Notes: generated by a model not told the origin, from the letters alone. A stretch of 64,000 nucleotides of DNA from Clostridium sp. CAG:678 (GCA_000431535.1 HF991822.1:77164-141163), one strand, 5' to 3'; shown: positions 44,239 through 53,853, numbered from the stretch's first letter. A program made the numbers and translations.

Positions 44239-44271
44239 TTGACAATTTATGCAACCAACGGAATTTATAAT
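44239..44271 (+). promoter_or_regulatory. spoIIG-type promoter with long spacer and 0A-box-like site
   Basis: TTGACA (44239-44244) and TATAAT (44266-44271) are both perfect, but the spacer is 21 bases. The minus strand over the -35 reads TTGTCAAA, matching the Spo0A box TTGTCRAA. In Bacillus subtilis the spoIIG promoter likewise has a long (22-base) spacer and a 0A box at -35 and needs Spo0A. Transcription would start near 44278, which sets the translation start downstream. Confidence 0.7.
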
Positions 44272-44287
44272 GATATCGGTGGTGGCG

Positions 44288-45106
44288 TTGACTGTAATTT
44301 ATGTAGACGTATTGCTTGTGGTGAATTTTTTTATCACGTTTCTGCTGTTGTTGATTACGCAGAAACTGGCAAAGGAGAATTCCAAACTTGTTCGTCTTGT
44401 GCTGGCGTCTTTTGCAGGCGCGGCGTATTCTTTGGTGATCCTTTTTGACGAACTGGACTTTGCCGTATCCCTGCTCGGCAAATTGGCGGCAGCTTGTTTG
44501 ATTGTTCTGATCGCATTTCGGCGTTCCGGTTTGAAATGTTTTGCCAAAAACACGGCAATCTTCTTTTTTGTAAATTTTGTTTTTGCCGGTATCATGGTCG
44601 GGCTGTGGATGATCTTCAAGCCCGCCGGCATCGTTATAAACAATTCAACCGTTTATTTTGATGTTTCGGCAACCGTGCTTCTCATTTCCGCATTTATCGC
44701 TTATGTGATCAGTGCAGTGATTATCCGCATCTACAATAACAAAACCGCTAAGAATGAGCTGTATCAGCTTACGGTTTATTACGGCGGGCAAAAATGCTCT
44801 TTTTTTGCTTTTGCGGACAGCGGCAATAACCTGCGCGAACCGTTTTCTGATTATCCCGTTATCGTTGCGGATGAAAATCTTTTTAAAGATGTTCCGTGCA
44901 GCAGAGTTATCCCCGTTTCAACGGTAAACGGGGAGGGAATATTAAAGGCGTTTAAGCCGGAAAAGGTGGTGATTTCAACGTCGCGCGGCAGCGGCGAATT
45001 AAGCAGAGTGTATATCGCGCTCAGCAAAAATGTGAAAAAAGGGGAGTATCAGGGAATCATCAATCCTAAATCAGTATCAGAGGTGCAATATGCTTCAAAA
45101 AATTAA
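44288..45106 (+). CDS. spoIIGA: SpoIIGA, pro-sigma-E processing protease
   Basis: Membrane aspartic protease that cuts the pro-sequence of sigma E in the mother cell after a signal from the forespore. 272 residues. Five membrane helices at residues ~3-140, then a soluble protease half with the catalytic FADSGN (Asp177). TTG 44288 is chosen: it gives MTVIYVDVLLVVNFF, matching the family's M-IYLDV opening, follows GGTGG and lies just after the predicted transcription start. In-frame ATG/GTG codons at 44249-44282 would lie in the promoter or at the start point. It overlaps sigE by 17 bases. Confidence 0.9.
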   Translation: MTVIYVDVLLVVNFFITFLLLLITQKLAKENSKLVRLVLASFAGAAYSLVILFDELDFAVSLLGKLAAACLIVLIAFRRSGLKCFAKNTAIFFFVNFVFAGIMVGLWMIFKPAGIVINNSTVYFDVSATVLLISAFIAYVISAVIIRIYNNKTAKNELYQLTVYYGGQKCSFFAFADSGNNLREPFSDYPVIVADENLFKDVPCSRVIPVSTVNGEGILKAFKPEKVVISTSRGSGELSRVYIALSKNVKKGEYQGIINPKSVSEVQYASKN

Positions 45107-45797
45107 ACTTTTTCTCTTAAGAATTCAAAACAGGCTTTTTAAAAAGAATTGTTATTACATAAACGGCCCGGAAACTTTGCCGCCTCCGCTCACAAAGGAG
45201 GAGGAAGAAACGGTTATGCGCGAACTCAGAGCCGGCAACGATGCGCACAGGGAACTGCTTATTACCCATAACCTCAGGCTGGTGGTATATATTGCAAAAA
45301 AATTCGAGGGCTGCGCAACTTCAACGGAAGATCTTGTTTCTATCGGCACGATCGGTCTGATGAAAGCGGTCAAAACCTTTGACCCTCAGAAGAATATCAA
45401 ACTTGCCACTTACGCCTCTCGGTGCATTGAAAATGAGATTCTGATGCATCTTCGAAAAGTCAGCAGCGCAAAATTTGAAATGAGTTTTGATGAGCCGCTC
45501 AGCATAGACTGGGACGGAAACGAACTCACCCTGCGCGATGTCCTCGGCAGTGAGCCGGATGAGATCTCCAATGATATCGAGTATAATGACGAAAAAGAAC
45601 TGCTTTTAAAAATCATCCTCGCTCTGCCGGAAAAAGAGCGGGATCTCATGAAAAAGCGGTTCGGCATTCTCGGCGAAAAGGAACATACACAAAAAGAACT
45701 GGCAGATCTTATGGGCATTTCGCAAAGTTATATTTCGCGTCTGGAGAAACGGATCATTTTAAAGATCAAAAACCAGATCATGAAAGAATACGCATAA
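45090..45797 (+). CDS. sigE: Sporulation sigma factor sigma-E (pro-form)
   Basis: Early mother-cell sigma factor. 235 residues. The N-terminal ~24 residues are the basic/hydrophobic pro-sequence; the cut site should lie in CYYING (21-26), just before the typical ETLPPPLTKEEE. Regions 2 (NLRLVVYIAKKFE ... KLATYASRCIENEILM) and 4 (TQKELADLMGISQSYISRLEKRI) are close to the Bacillus protein. Made together with SpoIIGA. sigG, which follows sigE in most spore formers, is not the next gene here. Confidence 0.96.
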   Translation: MLQKIKLFLLRIQNRLFKKNCYYINGPETLPPPLTKEEEETVMRELRAGNDAHRELLITHNLRLVVYIAKKFEGCATSTEDLVSIGTIGLMKAVKTFDPQKNIKLATYASRCIENEILMHLRKVSSAKFEMSFDEPLSIDWDGNELTLRDVLGSEPDEISNDIEYNDEKELLLKIILALPEKERDLMKKRFGILGEKEHTQKELADLMGISQSYISRLEKRIILKIKNQIMKEYA

Positions 45798-45831
45798 TAT
45801 GTAGGCGGTGGTTCTGCCGCACCGCTAAGCG

Positions 45832-46038
45832 TTATTCCTCAACAACGTTTCTTCTGAAGAGCAGGCTGATACACCAGATCGCCGCAAGGCCAACCAGGCA
45901 GTAAATGATGCGCGCGATCACGCTTTCCTGCCCGCCGCATATCCATGCAACAAGGTCAAATTTAAAAAGACCTATAAGACCCCAGTTGAGTCCGCCTATT
46001 ATGTTAAGGATCAATGCTATTCTGTTGATAATCGTCAT
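45832..46038 (-). CDS. DUF378 small membrane protein
   Basis: A 68-residue protein with two membrane helices (about 4-28 and 40-60). The motif ILNIIGGLNWGLIGLF is typical of DUF378, whose function is unknown. GGAG lies 8 bases before the ATG. It converges on sigE. A GCGGTG / CACCGC hairpin (45805-45825) lies between them without a T-run, so termination here is unclear. Confidence 0.85.
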   Translation of the reverse strand: MTIINRIALILNIIGGLNWGLIGLFKFDLVAWICGGQESVIARIIYCLVGLAAIWCISLLFRRNVVEE

Positions 46039-46054
46039 TTTCTCATCTCCAATT

Positions 46055-46095
46055 AAAAAAGTCGTTAGTATGTTGCCCGTACTAACGACTTTTTA
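46055..46095 (-). terminator. Terminator of manA
   Basis: Stem AAAAAGTCGTTAGTA / TACTAACGACTTTTT (46056-46070 / 46080-46094), with T-run on the minus strand. Confidence 0.88.
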
Positions 46096-46120
46096 TTCAT
46101 TTATTTTGTTTTGCGTCTTT

Positions 46121-47074
46121 TTAAATTTTTGTTAAAAGAATTTCTGCTTTTCCGTCCATTTCATATTTTCCGAATCCGGCGGGAACAAAATAACTGTCGC
46201 CCTTTTTAAACGCTCTGCCGTTGATACTGCCGCTGCCGTTGATCACCAGCAGATGGTGAAAACTGTTTTCATCGGCAAACAACTCTATCCTGCTTTCGCA
46301 GTCATATCTGTAAACGGTAAACAGATCACAGCTTGTAAGCAGTTGCTTTGTGCCGCCGCTTACGGGTTGGGTTTCGCCCTGTGGCTTCGTGCCGTATTTC
46401 GGCGGCTCCGTAACCGTAACGTCCACCGCTTTATCAATATGCAGTTCTCTTGGTTTTCCGTCTTTTCCAAGCCTTCCGTAATCGTATACCCTGTATGTGG
46501 AGTTGCTGTTTTGCTGAATCTCCGCAATCAGTGTACCCTTGCCGATGGCGTGTACCGTGCCTGCCTCAATAAAAAACAGATCGCCTTTGTGCACTTTTAC
46601 TCTGTTCAATACGTCAAGCAGTGTGTTGTTTTCAATGGCGGTTCTGAATGCTTCTTTGGAGATCCGGTGTTTGAAACCATAGATCAGTTCCGCGCCCTCC
46701 TCAGCGTCCAGCACATACCAGATCTCCGTTTTTCCGAATTCATGTTCCACTCTTTTGGCGTATTCGTTATCGGGATGAACTTGAATGGAAAGATTATCTT
46801 TTGCGTCGATCATTTTGATCAAAACCGGAAAATATTCAAATTTTTCGCTGTTTTTACCAAGCACTTTGGCGCTGCCTTCGGCGTTAAGCACTTCCTTGAG
46901 CGTTTTTTGATCATAAGCGCCGCCGTCGATCGTGTTCATTCCGTCCTTGTGGCAGGCAAGCATCCAGCCCTCGGCAACGGGATCAAGATCCGTGTTCATC
47001 TGGAATTCATCACGCAGGCGCGTGCCGCCCCAAATATAATCTTTAAATATGGGTTCTAATTTCAGTATATCCAT
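46121..47074 (-). CDS. manA: Mannose-6-phosphate isomerase, class I
   Basis: Interconverts mannose 6-phosphate and fructose 6-phosphate with zinc. 317 residues, the short Firmicute form. Zinc ligands in QVHPDNEYA (about residue 97-105), FGKTEIWYVL with its Glu, and the third in GTVHAIG (about 172-178). Arg in NSTYRVYDYGR completes the site. GAGGAAACG precedes the ATG. Monocistronic, followed by a strong hairpin. Confidence 0.95.
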   Translation of the reverse strand: MDILKLEPIFKDYIWGGTRLRDEFQMNTDLDPVAEGWMLACHKDGMNTIDGGAYDQKTLKEVLNAEGSAKVLGKNSEKFEYFPVLIKMIDAKDNLSIQVHPDNEYAKRVEHEFGKTEIWYVLDAEEGAELIYGFKHRISKEAFRTAIENNTLLDVLNRVKVHKGDLFFIEAGTVHAIGKGTLIAEIQQNSNSTYRVYDYGRLGKDGKPRELHIDKAVDVTVTEPPKYGTKPQGETQPVSGGTKQLLTSCDLFTVYRYDCESRIELFADENSFHHLLVINGSGSINGRAFKKGDSYFVPAGFGKYEMDGKAEILLTKI

Positions 47075-47188
47075 ATCCGTTTCCTCTTTGTGTCGATTAT
47101 AAAGTATCTTTATAATATCAAAATTTTACTTCACATTCAAGGCTTAATAGTGTAAAATATAGTTCAGTGTTTGAAAGGAAGTGAAGTC

Positions 47189-49087
47189 ATGGCTTGTCTT
47201 ACGATGCAAAATTTAACCCTCTCGTTCGGGGAACATACTTTATTTGAAAATATTTCCTTTGAGATGGGCGAAAAGGATAAAGTCGGCCTTGTCGGTGCAA
47301 ACGGCGCCGGTAAAACTTCGCTGTTCAAAGTTCTCACCGGGGAATACAGCCCGTCATCCGGCGGCGCTTTTATAGGAAAAAACATCAAACTCGGTTATAT
47401 GGAGCAACACACCTGTTCCGATAATAAAACCGTTTATGACGAACTTGTATCCGTCTTTGCCGATTTGATCGAGATGGAAAAAGAACTGGAAGAAATTTCT
47501 TTAAAACTGACCGAGCATCCGTCCAAGGAACTCATTGCGCGGCAGGATTTTCTGAACGAGCAGTTTTTAAGAAACGGCGGCGCAACCTATAAAAGCCTTA
47601 CCCGCTCCGCGCTTATGGGTTTGGGATTTGATGAAAGCGATTTTTCAAAGCCGACCTCTACGCTGTCCGGCGGGCAGAGGTCAAAACTGATCCTTTCAAA
47701 ACTTTTGCTTTCGCGCGCGGATCTTTTATTGCTGGATGAGCCAACCAATCATCTGGATATCCGTTCCGTGGAATGGCTGGAGAGCTTTCTTTCTTCCTTT
47801 TCCGGCGCGTTTATCGTGATCTCGCACGACCGATATTTTCTGGATAAAGTTACCAATAAAACGATAGAACTGGATTGTAAGAAACTTCGTTCCTACAAAG
47901 GCAATTATTCGGAATTTTTGGTAAAAAAAGAGGCGGAGCAAAAGGCGGTTGCGGAAAAATATGAAAATGATCTGAAAGAGATTGAGCGTCTGGAAGGCAT
48001 TATCGAGCAGCAGCGCCGCTGGAACCGGGAAAAGAATATCAAAACGGCGGAAAGCAAAGAAAAGGTGATCGAAAGAATCAAAGCGCAGCTTGTTGTGCCA
48101 GATGCGGCGCAGCAAAAGATTCGGTTTGATTTTACCCCAAAATGCGTGTCCGGCGAGGAAGTGCTGCGTGTTCAGGATCTTTCCAAATCGTTTGGCGGCA
48201 AAAAGATCTTTGAAAACGCGTCTTTTGAGATCCGGCGCGGCGAACGCGTTTTTCTTGTTGGAGATAACGGCTGCGGCAAGACTACGCTTTTAAAGATCAT
48301 TATGGGCGATTATACGCAGGATTCGGGCAGCTTCCGGTTCGGCGCCAATCTGTTTACCGGCTATTTTGATCAGGTGCAGGAAAAACTGGATCTAAATAAG
48401 ACCGCTTTGGAAGAGGTGTGGTCTGCATTTCCTGCGATGACGGAAACAAACGTAAGAAACGCGCTTGCCGCTTTTCTGTTTCGCGGCGATGAAGTGTATA
48501 AACGCCTTTCTGACTGCTCCGGCGGCGAGCGGGCAAGAGTAGCGCTTTTAAAACTGATGCTGGGTAAATATAATTTCCTGTTGCTGGACGAGCCTACCAA
48601 TCACCTGGATGCGTATTCAAGGGAAGAACTTGAAAATACATTGATCCGGTATACGGGCACGATGCTGATCGTTTCACATGACCGTTATTTTATCAATAAA
48701 CTTGCCACAACCGTGTTGGAGCTCACTGAAAACGGCATCCGAAAATATATCGGCAATTATAACGATTATACAGAGGCGAAACTGCGCACACAAACCGCAG
48801 AGGTAAAGGAGAAGCATACCGCTGCGCCGAAGACCAATGATTATAAACAGCGCAAGGAACTGGCAAGCAGGCAGAGAAAATTGAAAACAGCCGTTTCCCG
48901 CCTGGAAAGCAGGATAGAGGATCTGGAAGAAGAGATTGCGCTGATTGAGGAAAAACTCAATTCCAACCCGCCCTACGAACAGTTTCTTGTTATTAATGAA
49001 GAACTGGAGAATAAAACTGCTGAAAGAGACGCTCTTTTTGAGGAGTGGACCGAAAGATCGGAAGAATTGACAAGTATTACCGATTAA
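47189..49087 (+). CDS. ABC-F family ATPase (Uup/EttA-like translation factor)
   Basis: A 632-residue soluble protein with two nucleotide-binding domains and no membrane part. Domain 1: GANGAGKTS (near 37), LSGGQRSK, LLLDEPTNHLD; domain 2: GDNGCGKTT (near 360), CSGGERARVALL, LLLDEPTNHLD. The linker between them (~230-300) is the arm/P-site tRNA-interaction motif. The last ~70 residues form a charged coiled coil (LKTAVSRLESRIEDLEEEIA), as in Uup. ABC-F proteins act on stalled or antibiotic-bound ribosomes; the exact subclass cannot be fixed. ATG 47189 has AAAGGA 9-12 bases upstream. No transporter gene is nearby, in keeping with the family. Confidence 0.92.
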   Translation: MACLTMQNLTLSFGEHTLFENISFEMGEKDKVGLVGANGAGKTSLFKVLTGEYSPSSGGAFIGKNIKLGYMEQHTCSDNKTVYDELVSVFADLIEMEKELEEISLKLTEHPSKELIARQDFLNEQFLRNGGATYKSLTRSALMGLGFDESDFSKPTSTLSGGQRSKLILSKLLLSRADLLLLDEPTNHLDIRSVEWLESFLSSFSGAFIVISHDRYFLDKVTNKTIELDCKKLRSYKGNYSEFLVKKEAEQKAVAEKYENDLKEIERLEGIIEQQRRWNREKNIKTAESKEKVIERIKAQLVVPDAAQQKIRFDFTPKCVSGEEVLRVQDLSKSFGGKKIFENASFEIRRGERVFLVGDNGCGKTTLLKIIMGDYTQDSGSFRFGANLFTGYFDQVQEKLDLNKTALEEVWSAFPAMTETNVRNALAAFLFRGDEVYKRLSDCSGGERARVALLKLMLGKYNFLLLDEPTNHLDAYSREELENTLIRYTGTMLIVSHDRYFINKLATTVLELTENGIRKYIGNYNDYTEAKLRTQTAEVKEKHTAAPKTNDYKQRKELASRQRKLKTAVSRLESRIEDLEEEIALIEEKLNSNPPYEQFLVINEELENKTAERDALFEEWTERSEELTSITD

Positions 49088-49138
49088 ATTATAATGGTGA
49101 AGTACTATAATATTATATAAAGTGTTAAGTTGAGGTTT

Positions 49139-50362
49139 ATGGCTGTATCAGTAGTAATCGGCGGCGGTGCGGCAGGTCTTATGGCTGCCGCTGCCTGCGC
49201 AACGCGCGGTAAAGATACCCTTGTGGTGGAAAAAATGCCCGTCTGCGCAAAAAAAGTTTGCATCACCGGTAAAGGCAGATGCAATGTAACGAATGCCTGT
49301 TTCGATCTGCCGGAACTGATTTCAAATGTTCCGCGCAATCCGCGTTTTTTGTATTCCGCGTTTTCCAATTTTATGCCGTATGACACTATGTCTTTTTTTG
49401 AAGATCTTGGTGTGCCGCTCAAAGTGGAAAGAGGCAACCGCGTGTTTCCCGTGTCTGATCACGCAAAGGATATCGCAAACGCGCTGATAAAGCATGCCGC
49501 GGATATGGGCGTCAGATTCATTCATACCGGCGCAAAGGCTTTTGCTTTTGATCAAGATCGGATCAGCGCGGTCATTTTGTCTGACGGCAGCAGGATCGAA
49601 TGTGAAAGTGTGGCGCTCTGCACCGGTGGTATGAGTTATCCTGCCACCGGCTCAACGGGGGACGGCTATGCGCTTGCCAAAAGTGCCGGCCATACGGTTA
49701 CCGATATCACTCCCGCACTTGTTTCTCTTAAAAGTAATGATGATTTCGTGCCCGAGCTTCAGGGGCTGAGTTTAAGGAATGTTGCAGTAAAACTTTTGAA
49801 AAACGGTAAAGCCTTTTATTCCGATTTCGGTGAGATGCTGTTTACGCATTACGGTTTGAGCGGCCCGGTTATTTTGTCCGCGTCCAGTCACATGGATAAG
49901 CCCGAAAACGGCGGGTATAAAATCATTATAGATTTAAAGCCCGCGCTTGATTATGAAACGCTTGATAAACGCATTCAGCGGGATTTTGCGGAATTTAAAA
50001 ATAAGGATATTATAAATTCGCTTTCAAAACTTCTGCCTAAAAAACTGATTCCCGTAGCGGTGTCTCTTTGGGGCGTTCCCAACCATAAAAAGGTAAATGA
50101 AATTACGCGGGAGGAAAGGAAAAAACTGGTTCACCTGCTGAAAAATATGGAAGTAAATATTTCGGGATTTTATTCTATTGATTCCGCAATAATAACAAGG
50201 GGCGGTGTCTGCGTTCGGGAGATCGATCCGAAAACGATGCGCTCCAAAATCATTAAAAATCTTTATTTTGCCGGGGAAATCATAGACGTTGATGCCTATA
50301 CCGGCGGATTTAATCTGCAGATCGCTTTTTCAACAGGCAGATTGTGCGGAGAAAATATGTAA
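49139..50362 (+). CDS. BaiN/HI0933-family FAD-dependent oxidoreductase
   Basis: A ~407-residue flavoprotein. Dinucleotide-binding VIGGGAAGLMAAAACA at residues ~5-20, the family hallmark GKGRCNVTN near residue 47, and the C-terminal AGEIIDVDAYTGGFNLQIAFSTGR. One member reduces bile-acid intermediates; most have unknown substrates. Start ATG 49139 has GAGG only 3 bases upstream; TTG 49130 is the alternative. It precedes cmk by 21 bases, and probably heads the transcript with cmk, plsC and ispH/rpsA. Confidence 0.9.
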   Translation: MAVSVVIGGGAAGLMAAAACATRGKDTLVVEKMPVCAKKVCITGKGRCNVTNACFDLPELISNVPRNPRFLYSAFSNFMPYDTMSFFEDLGVPLKVERGNRVFPVSDHAKDIANALIKHAADMGVRFIHTGAKAFAFDQDRISAVILSDGSRIECESVALCTGGMSYPATGSTGDGYALAKSAGHTVTDITPALVSLKSNDDFVPELQGLSLRNVAVKLLKNGKAFYSDFGEMLFTHYGLSGPVILSASSHMDKPENGGYKIIIDLKPALDYETLDKRIQRDFAEFKNKDIINSLSKLLPKKLIPVAVSLWGVPNHKKVNEITREERKKLVHLLKNMEVNISGFYSIDSAIITRGGVCVREIDPKTMRSKIIKNLYFAGEIIDVDAYTGGFNLQIAFSTGRLCGENM

Positions 50363-50383
50363 GGATAGAAAGGTTGTTTTACT

Positions 50384-51052
50384 TTGATTAATGTTGCCAT
50401 TGACGGCCCCGCCGGTGCGGGGAAAAGCACCGTTGCGCGCGGCGCGGCAAAAGAACTCGGTTACATTTATGTGGATACCGGCGCTCTTTACAGAACTGTT
50501 GCTCTTGCCGCTCAAAGAAAAAATATACTTGGCGATGAAGAAAAAATTGCCGGTATGCTTTCCTCTATAACCGTTGAGCTTAAATTTGATGATAACGGCG
50601 AGCAAAAGGTGTATCTCAACAGCGAGGATGTTTCTTCCCTTATCAGGACACCGGAAATCTCCATGGCTGCGTCCTCCGTGTCTCAGATACCGGCTGTCAG
50701 GGAATTTTTGCTGGAACTGCAGCGTTCCATTGCGCGTAATAATAATGTGATTATGGACGGCAGGGATATCGGCACAGTCGTATTGCCGAACGCCGATGTT
50801 AAGATCTTCCTGTTTGCCTCGCCGGAATGCCGGGCAGAAAGAAGATATAAGGAACTGATAGAAAAAGGCGAAGACGTCCGTTATGAGGATGTTTTAAAAG
50901 ATGTAAATGACCGTGATTATCAGGACAGCCACAGAAAGATCGCGCCTTTAAAGCCAACCGAGGAATCCGTTATGGCGGATACAACAGGCAAAGCGCTTCC
51001 TGAAAGTATAGAAATGGTAGTTTCCGTTATTAAGGAGAAGATAAATGGTTAG
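50384..51052 (+). CDS. cmk: Cytidylate kinase
   Basis: Phosphorylates CMP and dCMP. 222 residues. P-loop GPAGAGKST at 8-16, DTGALYR, and the CMP-binding MDGRDIGTVVLPNAD near residue 125. Start must be TTG 50384, since the nearby ATG is out of frame; an AAGG lies about 11 bases upstream. It overlaps plsC by 8 bases. The cmk-plsC-ispH-rpsA order is common in Clostridia. Confidence 0.95.
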   Translation: MINVAIDGPAGAGKSTVARGAAKELGYIYVDTGALYRTVALAAQRKNILGDEEKIAGMLSSITVELKFDDNGEQKVYLNSEDVSSLIRTPEISMAASSVSQIPAVREFLLELQRSIARNNNVIMDGRDIGTVVLPNADVKIFLFASPECRAERRYKELIEKGEDVRYEDVLKDVNDRDYQDSHRKIAPLKPTEESVMADTTGKALPESIEMVVSVIKEKING

Positions 51053-51707
51053 TTTCGATTACAGCAAAGTAAAGCATTATAAATTCTACGGTTTTGTTAA
51101 AAAAGTTTTCGGTCCTCTGTTCAAGCTCATTTATAAACTTGAGTTTAAGGGGCTTGAAAACGTTCCGTCTGAGGCAGACGGAAGATACATAGTTGCCATC
51201 AATCATACGTGTGCGTTTGATCCGGTGTTTGTTTCCATGCCAAAGAATGTGCCGCCGCTTCATTTTATGGCAAAGGTGGAATTGTTTAAAAACCCTGTAG
51301 TCGGCTGGGTTATCAAGCACCTGTACGGCTTTCCCGTTAAAAGGGGAAAGGGCGATACCTCCGCCATTGAATACGGCGAAAAGATTATTGAAGAGGGCCA
51401 TGTGATGGCGATCTGCCCGGAGGGCAAAAGGGTAAAGGATAAAAACGGCGTGCCGCAGAAAGCAAAATCCGGCGTTGCCATTATTGCAAAAGCCACAAAT
51501 GCATCTGTTTTGCCTGTTGCAATCTACTGCAACGGCCCAATAAAAGCCGGCAAAAAGGTAGTGGTTTCTTACGGCAAAATGCTTTCCCTGCATGAAATGG
51601 GGCTGGATAAGGAAGAGATCACCCCGCATGACATCAAAAACGCGGCAAATACGGTTATGGATCATATCGTTGCACTGTGGGAGGCGGAACAGCATGCGGC
51701 AGATTAA
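51045..51707 (+). CDS. plsC: 1-acyl-sn-glycerol-3-phosphate acyltransferase
   Basis: Adds the second acyl chain in phosphatidic acid synthesis, at the inner membrane face. 220 residues. Catalytic HX4D box NHTCAFDP (His54, Asp59), KVELFKNPVVGW and the glycerol-phosphate site CPEGKR near residue 127. The N-terminal ~30 residues include a hydrophobic/amphipathic segment. AAGGAG precedes ATG 51045, inside the end of cmk. Overlaps ispH by 14 bases. Confidence 0.93.
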   Translation: MVSFDYSKVKHYKFYGFVKKVFGPLFKLIYKLEFKGLENVPSEADGRYIVAINHTCAFDPVFVSMPKNVPPLHFMAKVELFKNPVVGWVIKHLYGFPVKRGKGDTSAIEYGEKIIEEGHVMAICPEGKRVKDKNGVPQKAKSGVAIIAKATNASVLPVAIYCNGPIKAGKKVVVSYGKMLSLHEMGLDKEEITPHDIKNAANTVMDHIVALWEAEQHAAD

Positions 51708-53847
51708 ACTTGCCAAAACAGCAGGCTTTTGCTTTGGAGTGGACAGAGCAGTAAACCTTGTCTATAAATTGGTTGAGGACGGCGAAAAAGTCTGCACCCT
51801 CGGCCCCATCATACATAATCAGCAGCTTGTGGAAGATCTGCAGTCCAAAGGCGTAAACGATATTTCCACACCTGAAGAATGCCAAAGCGGCTATAAGATC
51901 GTGATCCGCACACACGGCATTGAAAAAGAAACCTTGGGCGATATCCGGTCCAAAGGTCTTGCCTATATAGACGCTACCTGCCCGTTCGTGCTTAAGATCC
52001 ACCGAATCGTCAGCAAGGCGCAGCCGGGCACGGTCACATTGATCGCCGGTGATTCCAATCACCCCGAAGTCAAAGGAATCCGCTCTTTCTGCGTTGGCGG
52101 CACCTATGTGTTTAAGAACAGTGCAGAACTTGCCGAGATTATTGAAAAATATAAAATTCCGTGTGAAAAATCGGTGATTTGCGTTTCTCAAACCACTTTT
52201 AGCACGGAAGAATGGAAAAAATGCGAGAAAATTCTTAAAAAGGTATGTACAAACTGCGAAATTTTTGATACAATATGCAGTGCAACGTCTGAAAGACAGG
52301 CAGAAGCGCTCGCGCTTGCCAAAGAGTGCGACGCCATGCTCGTTATCGGAGGTCGCCATTCATCCAATACTTGCAAGTTGAAAGATGTTTGTTCGGAATA
52401 TGCACCCACTTTCTTGATAGAGACTGCTGCGGAGCTTGCCGATATGGATTTTTCGCGTTTCAATGTAGTTGGAGTTACTGCCGGGGCGTCTACACCCTCG
52501 GTAATTATCAAGGAGGTACTTAAAACCATGTCCGAAGAAATTAAAGAAAAGGAAGTTGAAGCAACACAAACTGTTGCGGAGACAGCAGAAGCCGCTGATA
52601 AAGCCGATAAGGCTGCTGTCGAAGCATCTGCTGATGGTGAAACCTTCGCAGAGATGCTCGAACAATCTTTCAGCGAAAACGACACCGGCAAAATCGTTAA
52701 AGGTGTTGTGGAAAACATTACGCCCACAGAAGTATTTGTGGATGTTCCCGGAAGAAAGCAGACCGGCGTTATCGCCCGTGAAGATCTTTCTGCCGAGCCG
52801 TTTGATAAGTGCGAGGATATCGTTTCCAAGGGCGATGTTCTGGATCTGATCATTCTGAAAACCAATGATCAGGACGGAGTTCTCAAACTCTCCAAGAAAC
52901 TTACGGACAGTTTCAAGGGTTGGGAAGATATCGTTAAGGCAAAAGAGGACGACGAGATTCTGGAAGGCTATATCACCGCAGTTGTTCGCGGCGGCGTTCT
53001 TGCAACCGTTAAAGGCACGCGTGTGTTCATTCCGGCGTCTCTTTCCGGCGTTCCCAAGAATGAGGATCTCAATATCCTGAAGGGCACTACCGCAAGATTC
53101 AAGATCATTGATATCAATGAGCAGAGAAGACGTGCAGTCGGCTCTATCCGTGCCGTACTCAGCGAGGAACGCAGAAAGGCGCGCGAAGAGGCTTGGGCCA
53201 AACTGGAAGAGGGAATGGAACTTACAGGTACAGTTAAATCCCTTACCAATTACGGTGCTTTTGTTGATATCGGCGGCATAGACGGCATGATCCATATCAG
53301 CGAACTTTCCTGGACTCGTATCAAGCATCCGTCAGAGGTAGTCAATGTTGGCGATCAGGTTGAAGTTTACATAAAAGCGCTTGATCAGGAAAAGAAAAAG
53401 ATCTCTCTCGGATTTAAGAAGATAGAAGATAACCCATGGGAGATTCTTAAGAGAGATTATCCTGTTGGCACGGTGATTAAAAATGCCAAGATTGTTGGAA
53501 TCACTTCTTTCGGTGCGTTCGCCACGGTGATTCCCGGCATTGAGGGATTGATCCATATCAGCGAGATCAGCTGGAGCAGAATCAAGACCCCTGCCGATGT
53601 GCTGAAGGTAGGCGATGAGGTAGACGTTCTGATCACAAATATTGATTTTGATAAGAAGAGAGTCAGCCTTTCTATGAAACAATTGATTGAAAGACCGGAA
53701 GAAGGTATCCCCGCTCTTCAGTCTGACGATGCAGACGAAGTTTCCGAAGAACCTGCTGAGGATACAGTCGCAGAAGAGACTGTTGCAGAAACTACGGATG
53801 ATACCGCTGCCGAGGCAGCAGTGGAAGAAACTGCCGCAGAGGAATAA
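51694..53847 (+). CDS. ispH: IspH (HMBPP reductase) fused to ribosomal protein S1-like domains
   Basis: A 717-residue fusion known from Clostridia. Residues 1-~278 are IspH, the last MEP-pathway enzyme, making IPP and DMAPP with a 4Fe-4S cluster held by Cys13, Cys96 and Cys195. After an acidic linker come four S1 RNA-binding domains (about 332-402, 420-490, 507-577, 592-662) and an acidic Glu/Ala tail. ATG 51694 has GGAGG 9 bases upstream. In frame, at the join, AAGGAGG (52510-52516) lies 11 bases before Met279, so a free S1 protein may also be made. Frame is continuous. Confidence 0.95.
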   Translation: MRQIKLAKTAGFCFGVDRAVNLVYKLVEDGEKVCTLGPIIHNQQLVEDLQSKGVNDISTPEECQSGYKIVIRTHGIEKETLGDIRSKGLAYIDATCPFVLKIHRIVSKAQPGTVTLIAGDSNHPEVKGIRSFCVGGTYVFKNSAELAEIIEKYKIPCEKSVICVSQTTFSTEEWKKCEKILKKVCTNCEIFDTICSATSERQAEALALAKECDAMLVIGGRHSSNTCKLKDVCSEYAPTFLIETAAELADMDFSRFNVVGVTAGASTPSVIIKEVLKTMSEEIKEKEVEATQTVAETAEAADKADKAAVEASADGETFAEMLEQSFSENDTGKIVKGVVENITPTEVFVDVPGRKQTGVIAREDLSAEPFDKCEDIVSKGDVLDLIILKTNDQDGVLKLSKKLTDSFKGWEDIVKAKEDDEILEGYITAVVRGGVLATVKGTRVFIPASLSGVPKNEDLNILKGTTARFKIIDINEQRRRAVGSIRAVLSEERRKAREEAWAKLEEGMELTGTVKSLTNYGAFVDIGGIDGMIHISELSWTRIKHPSEVVNVGDQVEVYIKALDQEKKKISLGFKKIEDNPWEILKRDYPVGTVIKNAKIVGITSFGAFATVIPGIEGLIHISEISWSRIKTPADVLKVGDEVDVLITNIDFDKKRVSLSMKQLIERPEEGIPALQSDDADEVSEEPAEDTVAEETVAETTDDTAAEAAVEETAAEE
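52510..52530 (+). promoter_or_regulatory. Internal ribosome site at the IspH/S1 junction
   Basis: Full anti-16S match AAGGAGG (52510-52516), 11 bases, then ATG (52528-52530), in frame with the fusion and exactly between its two halves. Confidence 0.5.
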
Positions 53848-53853
53848 AAAGTT

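Noticed and set aside
44249-44287. Earlier ATG/GTG starts of SpoIIGA
   Set aside because: They lie within the promoter or at its predicted start point; the TTG at 44288 gives the family-like N-terminus.
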